The notes under the pieces were generated by a model. The model ran no database searches. It had not been told where the DNA came from and saw only the letters and a list, made by a program, of their open reading frames with translations. Made by a program: the position numbers and the translations under genes. A stretch of 5,216 bases of DNA from Atopobium sp. (GTDB lineage: Bacteria; Actinomycetota; Coriobacteriia; Coriobacteriales; Atopobiaceae), in assembly GCA_015259045.1 (NCBI GenBank), contig JABZHD010000088.1, positions 1-5,216 of the forward strand, written 5' to 3'. Positions 1-5,216 of this stretch are shown one piece after another. How positions within the stretch are numbered: position 1 is the stretch's first letter; every line of letters starts with the position of its first letter.

Positions 1-1
1 A

Positions 2-406
2 ACCTGTGGTGCCAAGATTATTGACGATTCATATAATGCAAGTCCAAACTCAACAGCTGCAGCGCTTGACGTGTTGATGCAGATGCCAGCGGAAGGCCGC
101 CGTATTGCTCTTATCGGAGAGATTGGTGAGCTTGGTCCAGAGGAAAAGCGCCTCCACGGTTATGTGGGCGCCTATATTGCTGCTAAGAACCCAGACCTTG
201 TTGCCTTTGTAGGCACGGGAGCCGCGCGTGAAATGGTTGAAGCTGCGCGCGTCATGGGATTCTCGGAAGATAAAATTGAACAGTTCAGTGATGTCAACGA
301 AGCACTTACCGTGCTCGGACCAGTACTTGCGCAAGGAGACGTTCTTCTCGCCAAGGCATCGAGGTCTGCCCAGCTTGATATTTTTGTAAAAGGAGTTACT
401 GAGTAA
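2..406 (+). CDS. murF: MurF, UDP-MurNAc-tripeptide--D-Ala-D-Ala ligase (3' part only)
   Basis: This is the last 134 codons of a gene whose start lies upstream of the window; the reading frame is open from base 2 to the TAA at 404-406. MurF is the cytoplasmic ATP-dependent Mur ligase that joins D-Ala-D-Ala to UDP-MurNAc-tripeptide, giving the pentapeptide precursor. The fragment covers the end of the central domain and the C-terminal (Rossmann-like) Mur ligase domain. Visible motifs, numbered within the fragment, are DDSYNASPNS at 8-17 (family DSYNAnP), IGEIGELG at 38-45 (family LGDMxELG) followed by a conserved His at 52, and KASRS at 118-122 (family KGSRs). The N-terminal substrate domain and the ATP P-loop are not in view. 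The next gene, mraY, starts on the last base of this stop codon, so translation is probably coupled. The ending at VTE is a normal MurF length past KxSR. The identification is secure from motifs plus neighbours; the only small oddities are Asp-to-Glu and Gly-to-Ala changes in two motifs. Confidence 0.95.
   Translation, partial: TCGAKIIDDSYNASPNSTAAALDVLMQMPAEGRRIALIGEIGELGPEEKRLHGYVGAYIAAKNPDLVAFVGTGAAREMVEAARVMGFSEDKIEQFSDVNEALTVLGPVLAQGDVLLAKASRSAQLDIFVKGVTE
391..395 (+). promoter_or_regulatory. Ribosome binding site of mraY
   Basis: AGGAG lies 10 nt before the mraY ATG, inside the final codons of murF. It is a good Shine-Dalgarno match and supports the ATG at 406, which overlaps the murF stop as TAATG. 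Confidence 0.8.
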
Positions 407-1437
407 TGTTTTACCAGACTATTTACCCAACATACCAGGTGTTTGTTGCGCTTGGTGTCTCCTGCATCATTACGTTGATCTTAATGCCACTCTTTATCAA
501 ACTGATGAAGAAAGAAGGAGTGGGCCAGCAGGTTCGTGCTGACGGCCCTCAGCAGCACCTGGTCAAGCAGGGTACTCCTACTATGGGCGGCGTCGTTATG
601 CTGGTAAGCATTGTGCTGACCTGTATTGCACTTGCTCAGTGGAACACCGACCTCATTCTTGCTATGGCAGCTATGCTGCTCACAGGCTCGCTTGGTCTTC
701 TGGACGATATCGAGTCCGTTGCTCATGGTAGAAGCCTTGGCCTTACCGCATCTCAGAAGATGGCTGGACTTATTACCATTTCTGTTGCATTTTGCCTGGC
801 AGCAGTTAACATTTGGGGCATTACGCCCATTATTGCGTTCCCCGGTGGTCTTGATATCAACCTGGGTATCCTCACCACTACCGTCAATTTAGGCGGAAAC
901 ATTATTTCTATCCCTTGGCTGTATCTCTTCTTTGTCTTTTTGCTCATGGCTGGCCTCTCCAACGCCGTTAACCTGACCGATGGCCTTGATGGCCTGGCTG
1001 GTGGCTGCGTTATGGTTGTCATGATTTTTATGGCTGCAGTAGCTTTCCGCTATGGCGAGAGTAGCCTTGCTGTTTTTGCCGCATCTATCGCAGGCGCTTG
1101 TATTGGTTTTTTGTGGTTTAACAGCTATCCTGCAAGCATTTTTATGGGAGACACCGGCTCTCTTGCCTGGGGCGCTGCCTTTGCAGCTCTAGCTGTCCTT
1201 ACCAAGACTGAGGTAGTTTCCCTGGTCATGGGCGGTCTTTTTATCATTGAGGCGCTGTCCGTTATCATTCAGGTTGTCAGCTACAAGGCAACTAAAAAGC
1301 GCGTATTCTTGATGGCTCCACTGCATCATCACTTTGAGAAACTTGGCTGGAACGAGACAAAAGTAGTCTTTAGATTCTGGATCATTTCCGGAGCATTTGC
1401 CGCTCTGGGCTTTGCTCTGTACTTCCAGCTTCACTAA
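406..1437 (+). CDS. mraY: MraY, phospho-MurNAc-pentapeptide transferase
   Basis: MraY is the integral membrane enzyme that transfers phospho-MurNAc-pentapeptide from UDP to undecaprenyl phosphate, making lipid I on the inner face of the cytoplasmic membrane (Mg2+ dependent). The protein has 343 residues, slightly shorter than the E. coli enzyme (360). About ten hydrophobic segments can be seen, roughly at 10-31, 59-78, 82-99, 117-136, 169-186, 199-214, 220-238, 253-266, 269-292 and 321-341. Family signatures are all present: GTPTMGG at 56-62, the Asp pair in LLDDIES (D100, D101), NLTDGLDGLAGG at 189-200 with D192 and D195, FMGDTGSL at 246-253 with the metal-binding Asp at 249, and the His cluster PLHHHFE at 305-311. 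No active-site residue appears lost. The start is fixed by an AGGAG site and by the TAATG overlap with murF. It sits between murF, which makes its substrate, and murD. The alternative GlcNAc-1-P transferases (WecA/TagO) are excluded by the HHH motif and by context. Confidence 0.98.
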   Translation: MFYQTIYPTYQVFVALGVSCIITLILMPLFIKLMKKEGVGQQVRADGPQQHLVKQGTPTMGGVVMLVSIVLTCIALAQWNTDLILAMAAMLLTGSLGLLDDIESVAHGRSLGLTASQKMAGLITISVAFCLAAVNIWGITPIIAFPGGLDINLGILTTTVNLGGNIISIPWLYLFFVFLLMAGLSNAVNLTDGLDGLAGGCVMVVMIFMAAVAFRYGESSLAVFAASIAGACIGFLWFNSYPASIFMGDTGSLAWGAAFAALAVLTKTEVVSLVMGGLFIIEALSVIIQVVSYKATKKRVFLMAPLHHHFEKLGWNETKVVFRFWIISGAFAALGFALYFQLH

Positions 1438-1466
1438 AGATATTGCTCTGAGAAAGGATCGATTGC
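1438..1466 (+). other. Short mraY-murD intergenic spacer
   Basis: These 29 bases hold only the murD ribosome site. There is no inverted repeat followed by a T run and no plausible -35/-10 pair, so the mraY transcript is expected to continue into murD. Confidence 0.6.
1453..1458 (+). promoter_or_regulatory. Ribosome binding site of murD (supports a GTG start)
   Basis: AAAGGA lies 8 nt before GTG at 1467. No in-frame ATG is near it, and the Rossmann-like GFGKTG motif begins only 13 residues in, so the GTG start is well supported. Confidence 0.7.
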
Positions 1467-2870
1467 GTGTCGCTTCTAGAAACACTTGGAAATGTATGTG
1501 TTCTTGGTTTTGGTAAGACCGGCGTCTCTGTCTGCACGTATTTGCTGCAGCAGCCAGAGGGTCGTGTGTCTTCCGTAACTCTTGTGGGCGGCGCAGATGC
1601 TGCTGTTGGCGAGAAGATCCAAGAGCTTGCAGACTCAGGCGTACAGGTACAATGCGGCTCCGATCAGGTTAAGGGTACCTTTGACCTGACTATTGCATCT
1701 CCTGGTATTCCAGACACCTCTGAGCTGTTTTTAAGTGCAAAGGCAGCTTCTAAGCAGATTATGGGTGAGCCAGAGTTTGCCTATCAAGAGAGTCCTTCAC
1801 AGTGGATTGGTATTACCGGCACAAACGGTAAAACTACCACCACAAGCTTGACCACGTCTATTCTGCAGTATGCAGGCCTTGATGCAAGCGCTGTTGGCAA
1901 TATTGGATTAACTATTACGGACCAACTTGCAGAGAGAAAACCTAAGAGCTGGTTTGTAGCAGAGCTTTCAAGCTTCCAGCTTGCTACTACTCAAAAATTG
2001 CACCCTCACGTTGCGATGCTTTTAAACATTACGCCGGATCACCTTGAGTGGCATGGCTCGCTTGAGGCGTATGCAGCAGCTAAAGAGAAGATTTTTGCCA
2101 ACCTTGATGCAAATGACCTGGCAATTGTCTCTGACTTGGATGAGTTTTGTCAGGACGCGTCTTCTCGCCTTGAGACTCGCGGCATTACCGTATGCCATCT
2201 TGCTCAGACAGATCCCGGTACGCAAAACGCCGCCTTTGTACGCAATGGAGTGCTGGTAGTCAGGCTATCTGGTAAAGAGATGGAGCTTGTAGCAGCTGAT
2301 GCACTCCACATTAGGGGAGCGCACAATGCACTCAACGCTCTTGCTGCAGCTGCATGTGGCTTATTCCTGGGACTTGATATTGTTTCTATTAGGCATGCCC
2401 TGTTGGACTTTATGCCGCTTGAGCACAGAATTGAGCCTGTTGATACGGTTAATGGCGTTTTGTACGTTAACGATTCCAAAGCAACAAACACTGATTCAGT
2501 TGAAAAATCATTAACTTCGTTCCCAGGTAAAGACGTTATTTTGCTACTTGGTGGTCACGATAAGGGCACAGAGCTTGATGGGTTTGCTCAGAAGGTGTCC
2601 GCTACCTGTGCATACGCAATCTGCTTTGGAGAGGCAGGTCCTCGCTTTGCAGAGGCGCTTCGCCGCGTTTCTGGCAGCCATGCAGAAGTGGTAGAAGAAC
2701 CTCATATGCATGAAGCTTTTGACCGTGCGGTAGAGCTTGCTCGTCCAGGTTCTGTAGTGCTTCTCTCACCAGCATGTTCCTCGTTTGACGAGTTCACAGG
2801 CATGGCTCAGCGTGGTCGTGTCTTTAAACAGCTGGTGGCAGATCTTGCTCAAAAAGAGAGCGGTCGATAA
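1467..2870 (+). CDS. murD: MurD, UDP-MurNAc-L-Ala--D-glutamate ligase
   Basis: MurD is the cytoplasmic ATP-dependent ligase that adds D-glutamate to UDP-MurNAc-L-Ala, the second residue of the peptide stem. It has 467 residues, usual or slightly long for the family. Three domains are visible. The N-terminal UDP-binding domain opens with VLGFGKTG (12-19) and has the ASPGIP motif (77-82). The central ATPase domain has the P-loop GITGTNGKTTTT (115-126), ELSSFQL (166-172), NITPDHLEWH (187-196), the lysine expected to be carbamylated in AAAKEKIF (K206) and GAHNALNALAA (284-294). The C-terminal domain has LEHRIE (318-323), NDSKATN (335-341), LGGHDKG (361-367), LSPACSSFDEF (433-443) and RGRVFK (449-454). 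The SPACxSFD signature and the genomic slot separate it from MurC, MurE and MurF. It starts at GTG and ends in a TAATG overlap with ftsW, suggesting that murD and ftsW are translationally coupled. Every key motif looks intact. Confidence 0.98.
   Translation: MSLLETLGNVCVLGFGKTGVSVCTYLLQQPEGRVSSVTLVGGADAAVGEKIQELADSGVQVQCGSDQVKGTFDLTIASPGIPDTSELFLSAKAASKQIMGEPEFAYQESPSQWIGITGTNGKTTTTSLTTSILQYAGLDASAVGNIGLTITDQLAERKPKSWFVAELSSFQLATTQKLHPHVAMLLNITPDHLEWHGSLEAYAAAKEKIFANLDANDLAIVSDLDEFCQDASSRLETRGITVCHLAQTDPGTQNAAFVRNGVLVVRLSGKEMELVAADALHIRGAHNALNALAAAACGLFLGLDIVSIRHALLDFMPLEHRIEPVDTVNGVLYVNDSKATNTDSVEKSLTSFPGKDVILLLGGHDKGTELDGFAQKVSATCAYAICFGEAGPRFAEALRRVSGSHAEVVEEPHMHEAFDRAVELARPGSVVLLSPACSSFDEFTGMAQRGRVFKQLVADLAQKESGR
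2854..2860 (+). promoter_or_regulatory. Weak ribosome binding site of ftsW
   Basis: AAGAGAG lies 9 nt before the ftsW ATG, inside the last codons of murD. The match to AGGAGG is poorer than for mraY and murG, so ftsW probably relies partly on reinitiation by ribosomes finishing murD at the TAATG overlap. Confidence 0.4.
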
Positions 2871-4396
2871 TGGCTACCAGCAGAAACAGAACAGGGGAGC
2901 GCGCGCAGCAACCACGCACTTCTCGCCAGAAATCTTCCGAGCGCTCGCAGGCTAAAGGCCGCTTTGGTGCGATTCCAGAGCGTTTTATGCAGCCTCGTCT
3001 GGTGCTTCTGGTATCAACGGCTATTCTGGTGTGCTTTGGCCTGGTAATGATTTATTCTGCATCCTCGATTTCTGCAATGACTTCTGAGGACATGGGCTAT
3101 AACCCCTTCTACTACGTGCAGCGTCAGCTTGGCTTTGCTGCGGCAGGAGTTGCGTTAGCGTTTATTGTTTCTCGCATTGATTACCGAGCGGTAGTAAGAA
3201 ATCTCCAGGCACCTATCTGGATTGTGACTATTGGCATGCTGGCAATTATTTTTACTCCTATTGCGGGCGCTGACGCATATGGTGCAACCCGTTGGATTTC
3301 AATTGGACCGTTTTCTTTCCAGCCGTCTGAGTTTGCAAAGATCACCATCTTAATTTCTGTCTCGTACTTGGCTCAGCAGTACTTTATTGATCAGACCATA
3401 GATCAGATGGAGTTCTTTAAAAAGTTTGCTATTGCTGCGCTTGCGCCACTGCTTCTTATTTTGGCCCAGCCAGACAAGGGCTCCACATTGATTATTGTGG
3501 GAACACTTTTGGTCATTGGCTACCTTGCCGATGTTGACCGAAGGGTTCTGGCAACTATTGCTGTTGCTGGCTTTATTGGCTTTGTCTTCTTATCTCTTAA
3601 AGATGATTATTCTCGTGCTCGCGTTGTGACTATGTTCAACCCTTGGGCCGATTATTACGGTGCAGGTTATCAGCTTGCACAGGGCTTTTATGCCTTTGGC
3701 TCTGGCGGTATTTTTGGTGTTGGCTTTGGTTTTTCTCGCCAGAAATATTCCTATCTTCCTATGGCTCACAATGACTTTATTTTTGCGGTTATTGGAGAAG
3801 AGCTGGGCTTTATTGGCGTTTTGGGTCTTTTGGCTGTATTTGGAGCCCTGGTATGGGCAGGCTTTAAGATTGCTCGCTATGCACCAGATTTGACCGGCAG
3901 GCTTATTGCTGCAGGTTGTACCTCTATGTTTATCATTCAGGCCTTTGTCAACATCGGTGGTGTTTTGGGCCTTTTGCCTCTTTCTGGTAAGCCTCTTCCG
4001 TTTATCTCGTACGGCGGCTCAACCATCATGTCCAGTATCTTGATGGTTGGACTTTTGATGTCTGTTTCAAGGCAGTCAAGGCTTCCAGAAACCGAGTACG
4101 ATAGGCAGCGTGCGTCTTGGAGCATAGCCGAAGAGCAAGATACCTTTGATGCTCCAGGTTTTGCTGGTCTTACCATGGTTGATGGTGGGGTAGGAGTAGG
4201 CATGCCGCTCCCACGTTCTTCTCGCCCTAAGAGCAGTGCACAAAGCTCCGCGCGCCCATCACGAGGCGTTTTGCGCTCAAGAGATGACGACGCCCCTCAA
4301 GGTCGCATTACGACAGATGCCTCCGGAAGGCGCAGAATTAATTTGGGACCTTCTGCATCGGACAGGCTTCGTGGAAACAATAGGGCTCGTCGATAG
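2870..4396 (+). CDS. ftsW: FtsW, septal SEDS peptidoglycan glycosyltransferase
   Basis: FtsW is the division-specific SEDS membrane protein that polymerises lipid II into septal glycan strands together with a class B penicillin-binding protein (FtsI), which is not in this window. It has 508 residues, longer than the roughly 400-residue enzymes such as that of E. coli. About ten membrane segments lie between residues 44 and 400. SEDS motifs seen are RWISIGPFSFQPSEFAK (141-157), QPDKGST (200-206), GYQLAQGFYAFGSGG (266-280), HNDFIFAVIGEELG (300-313) and the stretch GLLPLSGKPLPF-ISYGGS (367-384). D302 in HNDFIF corresponds to the catalytic Asp of FtsW/RodA (E. coli FtsW D297). The extra length is in two polar tails: a basic N-terminus (1-39) and a C-terminus of about 108 residues rich in Arg and Ser. 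Location between murD and murG argues for FtsW over the homologous RodA. The start overlaps the murD stop; Met40, just before the first membrane segment, is a possible but less likely internal start. Confidence 0.96.
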   Translation: MATSRNRTGERAQQPRTSRQKSSERSQAKGRFGAIPERFMQPRLVLLVSTAILVCFGLVMIYSASSISAMTSEDMGYNPFYYVQRQLGFAAAGVALAFIVSRIDYRAVVRNLQAPIWIVTIGMLAIIFTPIAGADAYGATRWISIGPFSFQPSEFAKITILISVSYLAQQYFIDQTIDQMEFFKKFAIAALAPLLLILAQPDKGSTLIIVGTLLVIGYLADVDRRVLATIAVAGFIGFVFLSLKDDYSRARVVTMFNPWADYYGAGYQLAQGFYAFGSGGIFGVGFGFSRQKYSYLPMAHNDFIFAVIGEELGFIGVLGLLAVFGALVWAGFKIARYAPDLTGRLIAAGCTSMFIIQAFVNIGGVLGLLPLSGKPLPFISYGGSTIMSSILMVGLLMSVSRQSRLPETEYDRQRASWSIAEEQDTFDAPGFAGLTMVDGGVGVGMPLPRSSRPKSSAQSSARPSRGVLRSRDDDAPQGRITTDASGRRRINLGPSASDRLRGNNRARR

Positions 4397-4419
4397 CTGA
4401 TTTCTAGGAGATGGATTGC
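4397..4419 (+). other. Short ftsW-murG intergenic spacer
   Basis: These 23 bases contain the murG ribosome site and nothing else recognisable; there is no terminator hairpin, which is consistent with continued transcription into murG. Confidence 0.6.
4406..4410 (+). promoter_or_regulatory. Ribosome binding site of murG (decides the start)
   Basis: AGGAG lies 9 nt before ATG at 4420. A second in-frame ATG at 4411 directly abuts the AGGAG with no spacing and so is an unlikely start; the downstream ATG is chosen. Confidence 0.8.
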
Positions 4420-5216
4420 ATGACAGAACAGAAGAAACTCTCTGTTGCAATTGCTGCAGGTGGAACCGCAGGTCACATTAACCCAGCTCTGGCTCTAGCT
4501 GAGGAGCTTCGTGAGCGCGGCCACCAGGTTACGTTTTACGGTCAGCCCAACAAGCTTGAAGGTACGCTGGTACCTGAGGCAGGTTTTGAGCTGGTACCTA
4601 TCCATGTAAATGGCTTTGATCGCAGACGTCCTTGGACGCTCATCAGCGCGGCATACAATCTTGAGCGCGCAAAGATGCAGCTGCACAAGCGCTTCAAAGA
4701 GCAGGGTGCACCTGATGTTGCTATTGGTTTTGGCGCCTATGTCGAGCTGCCTTTGCTTCAGCTTTGTGCAAAGCTACACATCCCCTATTTGATTCACGAG
4801 CAGAACTCGGTAACAGGTCTTGCTAATCGCGTTTCTGCTGGTAAAGCTACTAAGGTATGCATTGCCTTCCCAGAGGCTCGCAAGGCTTTTGAGGGCCACG
4901 TAAAGGCTCAAGACACCATTGTGGTTACCGGTAATCCTGTACGTAAGAGTGTTCTTTCTGCTGACAGAGCCACCTCGAGGCAAGAGCTGGGCATTGCAGA
5001 CAATCAAACATTGCTGCTTATCTTTGGCGGTAGTTTGGGCGCTCGTAGTATCAACGAGACTTTTGCTGCACTTAAACAGGAGCTTCTTTCCCGTCCTAAC
5101 CTTCGCATCATCCAGTCAACAGGTCAAAAGCTCTACGACGAGGTTGTCTCGCTTATGAAGCTTTCCGACGAGGAGGCTGCTCGCTGGGAAATTAAGCCTT
5201 ACATTTCCAATATGGG
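4420..5216 (+). CDS. murG: MurG, UDP-GlcNAc:lipid I GlcNAc transferase (5' part, runs off the window)
   Basis: MurG is the peripheral membrane GT-B (GT28 family) glycosyltransferase that adds GlcNAc to lipid I on the cytoplasmic face, producing lipid II for FtsW and other polymerases. About 265 complete codons are present, followed by two bases of the next; a full MurG is usually about 355-370 residues, so roughly the last quarter is missing. The N-terminal domain carries the glycine loop AAGGTAGHINPALALA (12-27) with the conserved His19, then GFGAYVELP (103-111) and the HEQN motif (126-129) in IHEQNSVTGLANR. The linker to the C-terminal domain has VTGNPVR (169-175), and the second glycine loop FGGSLGARSINE is at 202-213. 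The loop reads GGTAGH where many bacteria have GGTGGH; the Ala form is familiar in Actinobacteria. The donor-binding part further downstream cannot be assessed. The gene is placed directly behind ftsW after 23 nt, with a strong ribosome site. Confidence 0.96.
   Translation, partial: MTEQKKLSVAIAAGGTAGHINPALALAEELRERGHQVTFYGQPNKLEGTLVPEAGFELVPIHVNGFDRRRPWTLISAAYNLERAKMQLHKRFKEQGAPDVAIGFGAYVELPLLQLCAKLHIPYLIHEQNSVTGLANRVSAGKATKVCIAFPEARKAFEGHVKAQDTIVVTGNPVRKSVLSADRATSRQELGIADNQTLLLIFGGSLGARSINETFAALKQELLSRPNLRIIQSTGQKLYDEVVSLMKLSDEEAARWEIKPYISNM

Noticed and set aside
50..334. Antisense open frame of 94 codons opposite murF
   Set aside because: Overlaps conserved MurF motifs on the other strand and has no independent support.
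1438..1466. Possible terminator or internal promoter between mraY and murD
   Set aside because: No stem-loop with T tract and no -35/-10 pair can be placed in 29 bases.
1189..1485. Antisense open frame of 98 codons spanning the mraY end and murD start
   Set aside because: It mirrors conserved mraY codons, crosses the intergenic spacer only at its start and shows no family motifs.
2204..2491. Antisense open frame of 95 codons within murD
   Set aside because: It lies fully opposite the conserved central and C-terminal part of murD, has no ribosome site that stands out and no recognisable protein features; it is a shadow of the coding strand.
2849..2860. A5 run near the end of murD as a possible programmed frameshift or slippage site
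   Set aside because: The murD frame ends normally six codons later, C-terminal length is as expected, and the run lacks a slippery heptamer arrangement in the reading frame; more likely part of the weak ftsW ribosome site.
4397..4419. Possible terminator between ftsW and murG
   Set aside because: The spacer is too short and lacks an inverted repeat; it is fully explained by the murG ribosome site.
4566..4599. Direct repeat GCTGGTACCT at 4566-4575 and 4590-4599
   Set aside because: Both copies encode Leu-Val-Pro in the same frame of murG (TLVPEAGFELVP); it is explained by the protein sequence and codon choice.

Overview
The window is a compact, single-strand piece of a bacterial division and cell-wall (dcw) cluster. 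On the + strand it carries the 3' end of murF, complete mraY, murD and ftsW, and the 5' three quarters or so of murG. Coding sequence fills almost everything. The only non-coding stretches are about 29 nt (mraY-murD) and 23 nt (ftsW-murG). The other two junctions are 1-nt TAATG overlaps, where the stop codon of one gene shares its last A with the ATG of the next. I see no terminator hairpin, no convincing internal promoter, no RNA gene, no mobile element and no CRISPR, so the five genes are most simply read as one polycistronic operon entering from the left and leaving to the right.

The genes encode consecutive steps of one pathway. MurD adds D-Glu to UDP-MurNAc-L-Ala, and MurF adds the terminal D-Ala-D-Ala dipeptide to make UDP-MurNAc-pentapeptide. 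MraY moves phospho-MurNAc-pentapeptide to undecaprenyl phosphate (lipid I), and MurG adds GlcNAc (lipid II). FtsW, the septal SEDS polymerase, uses flipped lipid II to build septal glycan. The cluster thus couples precursor supply to septal synthesis. The order murF-mraY-murD-ftsW-murG is the classical dcw order; murE would be expected upstream and murC/ftsQ/ftsZ downstream, but these lie outside the window.

Organism: the GTG start, AGGAG-type ribosome sites, the GGTAGH variant of the MurG N-terminal glycine loop (familiar from Actinobacteria), and an FtsW with long, basic, low-complexity cytoplasmic tails all point to an actinobacterium. The GC content looks only moderate (about half by eye), with many CTT/GTT/GCT codons, which does not fit high-GC actinomycetes. 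A member of the Coriobacteriia close to Atopobium/Lancefieldella would fit, but this is inference from memory and not proven.

I did not find a new biological system here. The most noteworthy points are the two charged FtsW tails, the alternation of two junction styles inside the operon, and a shared GATTGC-RTG start context in front of the two genes that have spacers.
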